From positions 1 through 23,828 of IMG/VR virus record IMGVR_UViG_3300028831_000047: a stretch of DNA of 23,828 nt. One strand, 5' to 3'. The notes under the pieces are model-generated. The model saw only the letters and a list, made by a program, of their open reading frames with translations. It ran no database searches and was not told where the DNA came from. The translations under genes and the position numbers were made by a program. This DNA is from a virus. Within the stretch, counting starts at the first letter, position 1. Each line of letters starts with the position of its first letter. Shown here one piece after another: positions 7,054 through 14,465 of the stretch.

Positions 7054-7563
7054 TCACGCGAGCGCGACTCCGGTGAAGAAGATCGCGACCTCGATCTGGT
7101 CGCCCGTTGCCCCGGACGCTTGGATCGCCCGGCCGATTGCGTAGCCCGTCGAGACGGCTGTCTTGACCGTCCCGTCGCCGTTCGACTGGACCAACGCGCC
7201 CGCAGCTATGACTCCCGTCGCGATGCAGATCGTCGTCCCGACGCAGCCGGGTATCAACGCCACCGAGACAGGATCGCCAGCGGCCAGCGCGGCGTCCTCT
7301 GCAATCCCGATCGGGATGTCGGTCGCCGACGCGCTCACCGCTACGTGCGCTTCGTCGGTCCCGATCTTCACGACGTGGTACCGCGTGATGGCAGCGTCGG
7401 CGATGAGCGTCTTGCGCCCGCTGACGTGCCTCCCCGCGTTGGGTGGGTTCGCCGCGTTGACCATGTTGCGTAGTTCCGTGCGCTTCCGACGCTGGCGCCA
7501 CACGCACACGGAGGCAATGGCCAGCAGGACCAACCCGGCCCCAAGGATTCCATAAGGATTCAT
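7054..7563 (-). CDS. capsid decoration-like protein with N-terminal membrane-anchor leader, 169 aa
   Basis: The ATG at 7563-7561 has the SD AGGAA 7 bases upstream. Residues about 45-169 form a beta-rich, Ala/Gly/Val-rich domain (TLIADAAITRYHVVKIG, DIPIGIAEDAALAAGDPVSV, GTVKTAVSTGYAIGRAIQAS) typical of small phage decoration or capsid-stabilising proteins located just before the capsid gene. Unusually, residues 1-33 form a leader: a hydrophobic segment (YGILGAGLVLLAIASVCV, about residues 4-21) followed by WRQRRKRTELRN, then Met34-Val-Asn, which looks like an ancestral start. The scaffold gene has a related leader. A shorter product starting at Met34 (7464) is possible. The decoration role is inferred from fold and position. 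Confidence 0.7.
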   Translation of the reverse strand: MNPYGILGAGLVLLAIASVCVWRQRRKRTELRNMVNAANPPNAGRHVSGRKTLIADAAITRYHVVKIGTDEAHVAVSASATDIPIGIAEDAALAAGDPVSVALIPGCVGTTICIATGVIAAGALVQSNGDGTVKTAVSTGYAIGRAIQASGATGDQIEVAIFFTGVALA

Positions 7564-7587
7564 TTAAGGTTCCTGTCAGTGTTTGGC

Positions 7588-7610
7588 GGCGCTGTGGTGT
7601 TCGCAGCGCC
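7588..7610. other. small perfect inverted repeat between coiled-coil and decoration genes
   Basis: GGCGCTG (7588-7594) and CAGCGCC (7604-7610) form a perfect 7-bp stem around a 9-base loop in the 65-base gap before the decoration gene. No T tract follows in either direction, so termination is unlikely. It could be an mRNA stability or processing element for the decoration and capsid message. Hairpins of this size occur by chance in GC-rich DNA. Confidence 0.35.
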
Positions 7611-7628
7611 AGTGCATCGCGTTCGTCT

Positions 7629-7943
7629 TTACTTCTTGGCGCTTTTCGCCTCGTCGTCCGCTTTCTTCTTCGCTGCCGCTTCGGCGGCCTCGCGCTCTTT
7701 CACCTCCCGGTCGTGCGCCTGCTGGCGTCGCACGACTTCGATCGCGTCCTTCTCCGATAGGCCGTGCCGCATCTTAAGCGCGACGGCCTCGCGTATGTCC
7801 TCGGTCACGCCGGCAGTCTTTAGCTGCCCCTGCAGCTTGCCGATCTGCATGTGGAGCCCTTGGATCGTCTCCTTGAGCCGCTGGTTCTCTGCGGCCAAGT
7901 CTTCCACCGCCGCGTTCGGGTTCTCTTTCTCGTCTTTCGCCAT
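7629..7943 (-). CDS. small coiled-coil protein of the head module, 104 aa
   Basis: This is a highly charged helical protein. Residues about 10-45 have heptad-like spacing (NAAVEDLAAENQRLKETIQG, then MQIGKLQGQLK). Next comes a short globular segment, GVTEDIREAVALKMRHGLSEKDAIEVVRRQQ. The C-terminus is a Lys/Ala/Glu-rich helix (EREAAEAAAKKKADDE) ending in AKK. The composition matches the scaffold protein just upstream, including the AAAKKKA[DE]DE phrase shared by both. It may be an accessory scaffold or a chaperone for the decoration or capsid protein. The ATG is at 7943-7941, 33 bases after the scaffold stop. The function is inferred. Confidence 0.6.
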   Translation of the reverse strand: MAKDEKENPNAAVEDLAAENQRLKETIQGLHMQIGKLQGQLKTAGVTEDIREAVALKMRHGLSEKDAIEVVRRQQAHDREVKEREAAEAAAKKKADDEAKSAKK

Positions 7944-7976
7944 AGTTCGGTTTTGCCCGTCAGGGCGGTTGAGTGT

Positions 7977-8795
7977 TTACGCTGCCTTCCGCTGCGGGAC
8001 AGCCGACTCCGGTTGGTGCATCCCGGCCAGCAGCGCCTTGCCTTTCTCCGACGACTTTACTTTCGAGTAGGCTTGGTCGTAGGTCAGCTTCTGGTCCACC
8101 ATCACCTTCGCGACCTCGTTCGCGAACTCCTGCGCGTTGCTGACGCCCTTCGAGCGTTCGCCCCCGAGCCCGTCGCTGGCGGTACCGCCGCCCGGCAGAG
8201 CTGGCGCTTTCTCCGTCAGCTTCTTCACCTCGGCGTCGAAGTCCGTCGCGTTGGCCAGCAGCTTCTCCGTCGCTTCCTTCTCCGCCGCGGTGATCTTCTT
8301 CGCGATGATCAGGTTCGAGACGATCAGACCGATGCGCGCTTGGCGCTCGTTCGCGAAGTTCCCTTCGGCAGCCGTCAGCTTCTTTTGGAGGTCGGCCTTC
8401 TCGTCTTCGGCCTTCTTCTTCGCGGCGGCCTCGTTCGCGGCGAGCGTCTCCTTGTCCTTGAGGTCCTTCGCCAGCTTCTCGTTCGCCTTCTCCATGTCGG
8501 CAACCTTCGACTTGATCGCCTTGTCGTCCGGGTCGGCGTCCGTGGCCATCGCCGTGTTGTAGGCTTTCTTGACGGCCTCCTCGTTCGCGCTCTCGTTCAG
8601 CCCGAGAAGCGACAAGACCATCTTGCGGTAGTCTGCCGTCGCGCCGGTTCCCGGGTCGCCCTCGTTGGCCATGCTGCGAAGACGCAGGCGGCGCTGGCGA
8701 AGGCTCCACCGGCTGGCTCGCCAGCAGAAGAAAACGATCAGGAAGATAGGAGCTAGCGCCCCGGCGATGATGATTGCTGCGAGTATCGTGTTCAT
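7977..8795 (-). CDS. prohead scaffold protein with N-terminal transmembrane leader, 272 aa
   Basis: From about residue 42 this is a typical scaffold: YRKMVLSLLGLNESANEEAV, like the 'LLGL.e.A..e.v' opening of the Mu gpI/Z scaffold region. A long Lys/Glu/Ala coiled coil follows (EKLAKDLKDKETLAANEAAA, then KADLQKKLTAAEG). The C-terminal part is conserved-looking, with AQEFANEVAKVMVDQKLTYD and KGKALLAGM. It would nucleate capsid assembly and be removed by the protease encoded upstream. Before this are about 41 residues with a strongly hydrophobic segment (ILAAIIIAGALAPIFLIVFF), then CWRASRWSLRQRRLRLRS and Met42-Ala-Asn. No internal start with a clear SD is visible, but initiation at 8672 (Met42) cannot be excluded. 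The start region is A-rich (TAAAAAACCAAAAAACAATG) rather than SD-like. Confidence 0.75.
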   Translation of the reverse strand: MNTILAAIIIAGALAPIFLIVFFCWRASRWSLRQRRLRLRSMANEGDPGTGATADYRKMVLSLLGLNESANEEAVKKAYNTAMATDADPDDKAIKSKVADMEKANEKLAKDLKDKETLAANEAAAKKKAEDEKADLQKKLTAAEGNFANERQARIGLIVSNLIIAKKITAAEKEATEKLLANATDFDAEVKKLTEKAPALPGGGTASDGLGGERSKGVSNAQEFANEVAKVMVDQKLTYDQAYSKVKSSEKGKALLAGMHQPESAVPQRKAA

Positions 8796-8809
8796 TGTTT
8801 TTTGGTTTT

Positions 8810-9403
8810 TTATACGGCCTTCGTTTGAGAACGCTCGACTTCGTGAGGACACGTCCTCCCAAGACTTCGAGCCATATTGCAATTCATGCATAGTACCCCG
8901 TAGCCTTGCGGATACCCGCTTCGCTTGAGATACCGATAGAAGTTCGTCGCCCCGCGAATCTTTAACTGAGCTCTGTGCTGCTTGCCACCGCCGTTGCTGT
9001 GGTCGATCGAAAGAAATTCGATGTGACTCTCGCCGCAACACGCGCAGCGCGGAACCGTCTCGTCGGAATAGTGCGCCAACACTTCGATCTTCAGTTGCCT
9101 GTTAGCTACTGTCGACGTAGCCAAAATCGCTTCGCGTTTCGACGGATAAGACTTCCTTCGTTGCTTGTTGATCTTTTGACCCATCGACTTCCACCACTGT
9201 CGTCTCTTACGCAAAATGATTTCGCGATTCGCGACGTGGTAATGACGCTTCTGCGTCAGAACCTCATCCTTGTTTTTTCGATACCTCGCTTTCGCTTGAG
9301 CTCGGATCAAAGCGCGTTTTTTCACGTACCGCGCCTTGCGCTTCGCTACTTGCTCCGGGCGTCGGTAATAATCCACGACTTGGTAGTGATGTTTGTAGGC
9401 CAT
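8810..9403 (-). CDS. free-standing HNH endonuclease, 197 aa
   Basis: The C-terminal half has the zinc-bound HNH/His-Me finger layout common in phage intron-type endonucleases: RCACCGE (Cys120-Cys123), IEFLSIDHSNGGGKQHR (Asp134, His135), FYRYLKRSGYPQGYGVLCMNCN (Cys172, Cys175) and a final CPHE. The N-terminal 95 residues are very basic, with repeated Y/K/R-rich segments (YYRRPEQVAKRKARY, RAQAKARYRKNKD, RKRRQWWKS) that probably bind DNA. Base composition is visibly lower in GC than the flanking head genes. It lies exactly between the protease and scaffold genes (gaps of 4 and 14 bases), with no sign that either is interrupted. It is likely a mobile homing-type element. Assignment as a nuclease is firm; its target is unknown. 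Confidence 0.9.
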   Translation of the reverse strand: MAYKHHYQVVDYYRRPEQVAKRKARYVKKRALIRAQAKARYRKNKDEVLTQKRHYHVANREIILRKRRQWWKSMGQKINKQRRKSYPSKREAILATSTVANRQLKIEVLAHYSDETVPRCACCGESHIEFLSIDHSNGGGKQHRAQLKIRGATNFYRYLKRSGYPQGYGVLCMNCNMARSLGRTCPHEVERSQTKAV

Positions 9404-9407
9404 TGCT

Positions 9408-10805
9408 TTAGTCTTCGAGTTCTAACTGCAATTTCCCACAGATTTTTTTGGCAGTGTCCTCGTCGTAGCCGCCCTTGCCTTCCATGTGCACGAGGCACGC
9501 GTCGAAATTCTCCCACGGCCCGAACGAGTTGACGAACGCGGTCATCCCGCCTTTGAACGTCCCCTCCTTCTCGTCGACCATCGAGCGCACCCGGCGCATG
9601 TTGGCCATCCGTCGGGCCGCCTTCATCGGGGCGTCCGCTGCGCCCTCGTTCTTGTCGTCTTCGTTCGCGACCGGCTCGAACACCGTCTTGCGCTCGACCT
9701 GCTTCGGGTCGCCTTCGGCCAGGACGATCTCTCCGGCCTTCACCGTGAACTCGTGGCGATAGTAGAGATCGTCGGGGCACTGGCAGATCACGCTCCACGG
9801 TTCCGACACCGTCTCCGGCGCGAACACGTCCGTGATCCAGATGCTGCCGGGATACTGGCGGCCCGCTGGCGGCGCTTTCTTGAACCGCGCGTCGTTGTTC
9901 AGAACCGACTGCAGCTTCTCCCGCACGTCGTTCGTCGAAAACTCGTTCGCCGCGTTCGCAGCTTTCGCCGCGTCGTCGTCCTCTGGTTGCCCTGCCTTCT
10001 TGCTCGTCGTCAAATGGTGCTGCGCCATCTTCGCGTGCTGCTCGCACGCGGCGTCGCGGATCGGGCAGCCGCCCTGCGCTTTGCTCGACGCGTCGTTGAG
10101 CTTCTTCGCGTCGATGTGCGCCTTGACCGCCTCCTCGTGGTCGCCCGGGTCGTTGGTCGTCGCCGCCTTCGCCGTCGCTTTGAAAGCTGCCTTCGTCGCG
10201 GCCTCCGCCTCGTCGACGAAATCCTTACGCACGTTCCCGAACAGGCGCAGACGCGCGAGCCGCTTGAACTGCGTCGCCTGCTGCGCTTCGTTCGCCGCCG
10301 TCACCGGGGGCACCGGGATGTTCGGCTCGTTCGTGAACCCGACCGACTTCAGCCGTACCGGACGCCACACGCCTTTCTCGTTCGGGTCTTCCTTGAGGAA
10401 CCAGTTGACGCTGTGCCCGCCGAACGCTTCGTCGGCGATCATCGACTCGCCCTCGCTCCCGAACCGGACTCCGGCCCACAGGCCGTCGTCGCGTGCTTCG
10501 AGGTCCTTGATGCGCCCGTAGGCTTTCGTGTCCTTGTAACGCTCGTTGAACGCCGGGTGGTCCGGGTGGCCGATGTACCACGGCAGGCCGAGTACGCGCT
10601 TGGGCAGGCTCGTGACCTTCTTGAACTCGTTGACGATGTTCTGCGCGTCGGCTTTCTCCAGACGCTGCAGCCCTTGCTTGTTCGGCCAGTCGCCGTAAGG
10701 CGCGAGCATCGCCCACCTGATCTTCGTCTCCTCCTTCGGGGCCGAGAACTCGTTGGAGAAAAGGATCGAGGGGAACTCGAAAGCGATCGCCTCGCTGTTG
10801 GCCAT
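9408..10805 (-). CDS. Mu I-like prohead protease, 465 aa
   Basis: The N-terminal domain reads like phage Mu gpI-type proteases: IRWAMLAPYGDWP near residue 30, GLPWYIGHPDHP (His80, His83), GRIKDLEARDDGLWAGVRF, then EAFGGHSVNWFL (Ser132 probable nucleophile region) and LKSVGFTNEPNIPV. It would cleave scaffold and capsid arms in the maturing head. The middle region (about 175-290) is Ala/Lys-rich and helical. A further domain at 300-390 has QYPGSIWITDVFAPETV and QCPDDLYYRHEF. The C-terminus (about 400-465) is Arg/Met-rich and ends with FDACLVHMEGKG..DEDTAKKICGKL, a tail found on several phage morphogenesis proteins. Chosen start: ATG at 10805-10803. In-frame ATG at 10835 and GTG at 10847 are alternatives, and no start has a strong SD. 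The scaffold is encoded separately. Confidence 0.8.
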   Translation of the reverse strand: MANSEAIAFEFPSILFSNEFSAPKEETKIRWAMLAPYGDWPNKQGLQRLEKADAQNIVNEFKKVTSLPKRVLGLPWYIGHPDHPAFNERYKDTKAYGRIKDLEARDDGLWAGVRFGSEGESMIADEAFGGHSVNWFLKEDPNEKGVWRPVRLKSVGFTNEPNIPVPPVTAANEAQQATQFKRLARLRLFGNVRKDFVDEAEAATKAAFKATAKAATTNDPGDHEEAVKAHIDAKKLNDASSKAQGGCPIRDAACEQHAKMAQHHLTTSKKAGQPEDDDAAKAANAANEFSTNDVREKLQSVLNNDARFKKAPPAGRQYPGSIWITDVFAPETVSEPWSVICQCPDDLYYRHEFTVKAGEIVLAEGDPKQVERKTVFEPVANEDDKNEGAADAPMKAARRMANMRRVRSMVDEKEGTFKGGMTAFVNSFGPWENFDACLVHMEGKGGYDEDTAKKICGKLQLELED

Positions 10806-10910
10806 CAGTTGGAACTTTGGACGCCTGACTCGCATCACGGGCGGCACTATCGTCGACGCGACACGCGGAGAGCAACAGAAAGGTTGTGGCCACCTAAATA
10901 CCGCAGTCGC

Positions 10911-11987
10911 TTACGGAGCACTTGGCCCGCCTGCTTCCTCACCTAAAATAAAGCTCTCCAAGTCTTCCGGTGGTCCCCGGAACAAGTTGTGTGAACCTGT
11001 GTACTCAGGGACAAGCGGCGGGTATTCATCGTAGTCAATGTGAAGAATCCCATAAGGAGCAAACAAGTGGTAAACGCGACTCGTGGTGGTTGGCCCGTTG
11101 CCCCAGACAGCGTTCGCATCGTCCAAGGACACTGCCAACAGCACATCGCCTTCAAAAAGATAAGTAGAGCCAACCAACGGTCCTACGAGTGTTGGGCTTT
11201 CTCCTGTAACATCGAAAATTGAGTAGCCAGTCAAATTGACGGGAACGGAGTAACTTTCGTCAACATCGTTGATAGTCACTTGGATGCTGCCGCTGTTACG
11301 AACTACCAAGGTTGCCCAATCTCGAATACCCTGTGCAGAGGGCGGGCTGCTGGTGCCGCCGCTGAGGTCAATCGTTCCTGAGACGAAGTCTTCGCTGGCG
11401 ACGCAGCGGGCGAGGATGTGGTCAACGCTGGCTTGAGAGAGGGCGCAATTTGCGAAGTTAAGAGTTGATCCGTCACCGGGCAAATACGCTGGAAGGCTCA
11501 AGTCTTCGAGAATGGAGCAGCCGTGGAAATCTATCGAACCACTGACAAGCGAGGGCGCAGAAAACCCGGTCAACTGAGTTAGGGTCGCCGATAATGTTCC
11601 GTCGATCGTTTCGATGCCGTTCAGTGCAATCTCTCCTTCTCCGTCGATAAGAGCCGCAAGATCCAAATCAAGACTTCCTGTGGTATCTGCAATGGCAGGA
11701 CTCCAAGTGATACCTGATGGAGCGCCCTCAACAGCCACCCAGTCCGCGCTCGTTACTCCGGTGCTCCGCCAGTAGGCATTCGCGTCTATGTCGTGGTAGA
11801 GCTGGTTCAGGAACGCTGGCGTGACAACGTCGATCGGGGAACCGGAGCCGAATTTGCCGCCGCCTTCGCCAGCCTGCTCAACGAGATAGTCGTCCCACGC
11901 GATCTGGTGCTGCGCAACCTCAAGCGCGTCGGACGGCTTCAACCCGGCTGATATTTTCGACGCCACCAGCGTTTCAAGTTTGCCCAT
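10911..11987 (-). CDS. LRR/beta-repeat structural protein, chimeric composition, 358 aa
   Basis: The ATG (11987-11985) has SD AGGAAG 7 bases upstream. Residues 1-52 are helical and end in a Gly-rich linker (LETLVASKISAGLKPSDALE, then GEGGGKFGSGSP). The next 30 residues (VTPAFLNQLYHDIDANAYWR) are still GC-rich. After that the DNA changes to a clearly lower GC content and the protein becomes an LRR-like beta-solenoid: LDLDLAALIDGEGEIALNGI, TLTQLTGFSAPSLVSGSIDF, ILEDLSLPAYLPGDGSTLNF. It also carries the phrase 'SGTIDLSGGTSSPPSAQGIRDWATL', which I recognise as a recurrent motif in phage and bacterial LRR-like proteins. The C-terminal 80 residues contain VYHLFAPYGILHIDYDEYPP. It is probably a surface or fibre-like structural protein with an acquired body. 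The exact role is unknown. Confidence 0.65.
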   Translation of the reverse strand: MGKLETLVASKISAGLKPSDALEVAQHQIAWDDYLVEQAGEGGGKFGSGSPIDVVTPAFLNQLYHDIDANAYWRSTGVTSADWVAVEGAPSGITWSPAIADTTGSLDLDLAALIDGEGEIALNGIETIDGTLSATLTQLTGFSAPSLVSGSIDFHGCSILEDLSLPAYLPGDGSTLNFANCALSQASVDHILARCVASEDFVSGTIDLSGGTSSPPSAQGIRDWATLVVRNSGSIQVTINDVDESYSVPVNLTGYSIFDVTGESPTLVGPLVGSTYLFEGDVLLAVSLDDANAVWGNGPTTTSRVYHLFAPYGILHIDYDEYPPLVPEYTGSHNLFRGPPEDLESFILGEEAGGPSAP

Positions 11988-11991
11988 AGGT

Positions 11992-12153
11992 TCACTTCCT
12001 CCTGGCGTTGGCCATCTGAGCAACGCGCGTCAGCGTGGCCTTCGCCCACCGGGACAAGTTCCCGTTCGCCACTTCCTTGAACGCCTGCTTCTGCGTCGGC
12101 GTCACGCGCATCTTCAAAATCTCCGACGCCTTCTCTTGGAGGTTAGTGGCCAT
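11992..12153 (-). CDS. small RHH-like protein, 53 aa
   Basis: The ATG (12153-12151) lies 11 bases inside the end of the portal gene. The stop (11994-11992) is 4 bases before the start of the next gene, whose SD lies in the last codons of this one. Translation begins MATNLQEKASEILKM, then RVTPTQKQAFKEVANGNLSR and WAKATLTRVAQ. The RVTP...F...A...N.S.W pattern of one strand plus two helices looks like a ribbon-helix-helix (MetJ/Arc-type) DNA-binding protein, though proof is lacking. The close packing at both ends argues for a real gene. Confidence 0.6.
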   Translation of the reverse strand: MATNLQEKASEILKMRVTPTQKQAFKEVANGNLSRWAKATLTRVAQMANARRK

Positions 12154-13963
12154 TTGGAGTTGGCGCTGGCGTCGTCGAGCGAGGAGTCGATCGACGGTGA
12201 AGCTCTTTGTGCGCGAGCGGGCGCGGGCCGGTGACCAAACCGTTGAGCAGCATCACGCCCATCAGGTCTTGCAGCCCTTGGGCGTTGTCGGGCGTCTTGT
12301 TCGCCTTGCGTAGGTAGACCGGGAGATCGTCGCGCAGCTTCTTAAGCGCCGCCTGCATCTGCTCGTCGTTCGCCATCTCGCTGATCGCCTTCAAGCGGTC
12401 GCGCAGCGGCTTGAGCGCGAGCGACGTGTCCTTGGCGAACCGGGCCTTCGCGCGGTTCAGGAACACCTTGGAAATCTGCGCGGCGTTGGCCGCCGTCTGA
12501 CTCGCGATGTTTCCGTTGCGGTGTCCGTTCCCGTTCCTGTTCGCCGGAGCGCCGTTCGGGTCGTCCTCTTCGCCGTCGAGCCCTTGCCCCGGCACCGCGG
12601 CTGGCTGCGGAGCCGACAGCATCTCCTCGTCGTCCTCCGCTTCCGCGCGGCCGTAGCGTTCGAGCGCCGACGCGATCGACAGCTTGACGCCGCAGCTCAG
12701 CAGGAACTGGTCGACCGCGATCTCAAGGTTCAGGTCTTTCGGCTTCGGGATGTTCAGCTTGACGTACGCCTTCGGGACGACGTTCTGGCCGAAATGCCAG
12801 CGCAGCACGACCGGGTCGATGTAGTGGTTCAGCGTCTCGGTGATCATCTGCCCGTTGTGCTGCTCGATCAGGTCCGTCTCGTCCCCTTGCAGCGACGCCC
12901 CGGTCCCTTCCGCGTGCTTGCCAGACGAGAGCGTGCCAAGGTCGGCCCCGCGTGCGACCGCGCAGATCGCCTTGTCGATGTAGTCCACGAGCAGCGGGTA
13001 GGGCAGTTGCCCGGTCGCTCCGAACTCCAGCTTCTCGATCGCGTCGGCGATCCCGATGATGAGCGCCGAGTCGGTCCCGATCGCTTCGAGCGCACGCTTC
13101 ATCGCGTCGAAACCGGGCGTCCCGTTCGGGTGCGTCGTCTTCCCGATCGGCAGCGGCATCCCGTTGCGCTCGGAGTAGATCAGCCAGTCGCGCAGCGCGA
13201 TCGTTTTGTACATCCAACCGACGCTGATCGCCTCCATGATCCCGTCCCCGACGGTGACCATCCACTGGCCGTCCGTCAGCGTGATCCCGTCCCAAGCGAA
13301 GTTGCCGCAGAAGCGCAGCGAGCCAGTCCGGTTCTCGAAGAACCAGAGCGGGACGAAGACGAAGCTGGCCGTCAGCCCGAGCACTTCCCCTTCGTCGTCG
13401 ATCTGCGGCTTCCAGACGATCTCGTGGACCGCGTACTTCTTGAGCGTCGCGTCCATCATCTGCAGAACGAGCGTCCCGAACCCTCCGCGCTGGTTGCGGT
13501 CGACCGCGTTGGTGCATTCGAGGTTCGAGTAGAAGTATTCGAGCGCCTGCGCGTGCTTCTCCGCCTCGACCGGGTCTGCCCCTTCGACCTTCACGATCTC
13601 GTAGTCGCGGCGGGCCAGCGCCATCTTCAGCTTTCCCGTCGCGCTCTTGATGACGAGGTCGCGCGATTCGAGCGCGTCCATCGTCAGGCTGAACCGACGC
13701 ATCGTCCCGACGTTCCACTCGGACAACTGCGACGTGAGGGCTTCCGGCGAGAGGTGCGCGATCGGCTGGAACCTCGCCTGCCGGTAGAGGTAGACGGCGG
13801 CGGGGTTGATCAGCGACAGCGCCTGCGAGGTCTGCTGAACGTCAGCGCCGCCGAGACGCTGCGTCGCAAGGTTCGCTGGCGGCGACAGGTCATAGGACGG
13901 CTTCGGGAGGTCGGGCGTCGGGAGTGCTGCGTTGGCCGTCGTCTTGCTTTTCGCTTTCGGCAC
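12143..13963 (-). CDS. portal protein, DUF935/Mu gp29-like, 606 aa
   Basis: This large protein has the typical body of the Mu gp29 portal family. An N-terminal helical section contains LINPAAVYLYRQARF and LSEWNVGTMRRFSLTMDALE, followed by DLVIKSATGKLKMALARRDYEI. A conserved central region reads YKTIALRDWLIYSERNGMPL, PIGKTT, then ALEAIGTDSALIIGIADAIE, as in other DUF935 proteins. Further on is LVDYIDKAICAVARGADLGT with ETLNHYIDPVVLRWHFG. The C-terminal 150 residues are a low-complexity linker (PNGAPANRNGNGHRNGN) and a helical segment. It forms the dodecameric vertex through which DNA is packaged. The start is uncertain: GTG at 13963 has GGTAAG 8 bases upstream, while TTG at 13969 is too close to it. 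Confidence 0.85.
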   Translation of the reverse strand: MPKAKSKTTANAALPTPDLPKPSYDLSPPANLATQRLGGADVQQTSQALSLINPAAVYLYRQARFQPIAHLSPEALTSQLSEWNVGTMRRFSLTMDALESRDLVIKSATGKLKMALARRDYEIVKVEGADPVEAEKHAQALEYFYSNLECTNAVDRNQRGGFGTLVLQMMDATLKKYAVHEIVWKPQIDDEGEVLGLTASFVFVPLWFFENRTGSLRFCGNFAWDGITLTDGQWMVTVGDGIMEAISVGWMYKTIALRDWLIYSERNGMPLPIGKTTHPNGTPGFDAMKRALEAIGTDSALIIGIADAIEKLEFGATGQLPYPLLVDYIDKAICAVARGADLGTLSSGKHAEGTGASLQGDETDLIEQHNGQMITETLNHYIDPVVLRWHFGQNVVPKAYVKLNIPKPKDLNLEIAVDQFLLSCGVKLSIASALERYGRAEAEDDEEMLSAPQPAAVPGQGLDGEEDDPNGAPANRNGNGHRNGNIASQTAANAAQISKVFLNRAKARFAKDTSLALKPLRDRLKAISEMANDEQMQAALKKLRDDLPVYLRKANKTPDNAQGLQDLMGVMLLNGLVTGPRPLAHKELHRRSTPRSTTPAPTPNGH

Positions 13964-14036
13964 GCACAACGCTTACCAACGGAGCGCCGCCTGCGTCAAC
14001 ACCCGTTTTCCGTCCCGGCGCAGCCAGCCCGATCTT

Positions 14037-14171
14037 CTAGCGTATGAACGCGCGGTCTGCGGGAGTCGATCCCGGCCCGAACGAGAGCGAGCCGTTCTTC
14101 CATCCGAGACGCACGGCGTTCGAATACTCCTTCACGAGGAACGCCATCAGTTGGGTTTGCGTCTCGGTCAT
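14037..14171 (-). CDS. small hypothetical protein, 44 aa
   Basis: The ATG (14171-14169) overlaps, as ATGA, the TGA at 14170-14168 that ends the second half of the frameshifted gene upstream. This coupling supports it as a real gene. The sequence includes QLMAFLVKEYSNAVRLGWKN and ends SLSFGPGSTPADRAFIR. It is probably a small helical protein. No family is recognised. The gap to the portal start is 73 bases (13964-14036), in which I see nothing beyond the SD-like GGTAAG of the portal. Confidence 0.5.
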   Translation of the reverse strand: MTETQTQLMAFLVKEYSNAVRLGWKNGSLSFGPGSTPADRAFIR

Positions 14172-14465
14172 AGCTTGAGATTCTCGCGCAGCAGACGAAC
14201 CGCTTCGCGCTCCGACTTCGCGTAAGCGCAGACGCCAGCCTCGTCGAGCAGCCGCCCGACTTTCGCGACGCCAGTCGATCGCGTCGGACGTTTCAGTGAC
14301 GCCGTAGCCGAACTTGCGCGCCGACGGCATGTGGATCGCCATCCAAGGTTCGTCCAGCCCTGCGCAGCGGTGCGTCTCGATGCCGAGCAGCTTCTTCGTT
14401 TCGGTCAGCTTGGCGCGACTCGACTTGCAGCTCTGCGGCACGTCGATGAGCGTCGGCGTTCTCAT
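14168..14465 (-). CDS. small phage gene needing a +1 frameshift (indel or programmed recoding), about 98 aa
   Basis: The first half begins at ATG 14465 (ATGA overlap with the gene before it) and reads well: a basic helix SSRAKLTETKKLLGIETHRC, then PWMAIHMPSARKFGYG. Around 14270-14250 this frame turns into Arg/Ala-rich text of shadow type (WRRESRAAARRGWRL). The +1 frame there instead reads VGRLLDEAGVCAYAKSEREA followed by VRLLRENLKL, which is protein-like, and ends in a TGA that overlaps the next start. That frame has no ATG, GTG or TTG of its own back to its preceding stop. The total length, 298 bases, equals 99 codons plus one. The gene therefore seems to be one ORF with a +1 shift near CGCGAAAGTCGGG. 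The cause is either a sequencing or natural one-base insertion, or programmed frameshifting. No family name is claimed. Confidence 0.55.

Noticed and set aside
10848-10910. A promoter (TTGCTC then GATAGT, 18-base spacing) ahead of the protease gene
   Set aside because: Matches to both boxes are poor and hexamers like these are expected by chance; no supporting repeats.
14037-14465. A single 142-residue gene across 14037-14465
   Set aside because: The middle of this frame is shadow-like (Arg/Ala-rich), while the +1 frame there is protein-like and ends in an ATGA overlap with the ORF at 14171. I therefore split it into a frameshifted gene and a small ORF.
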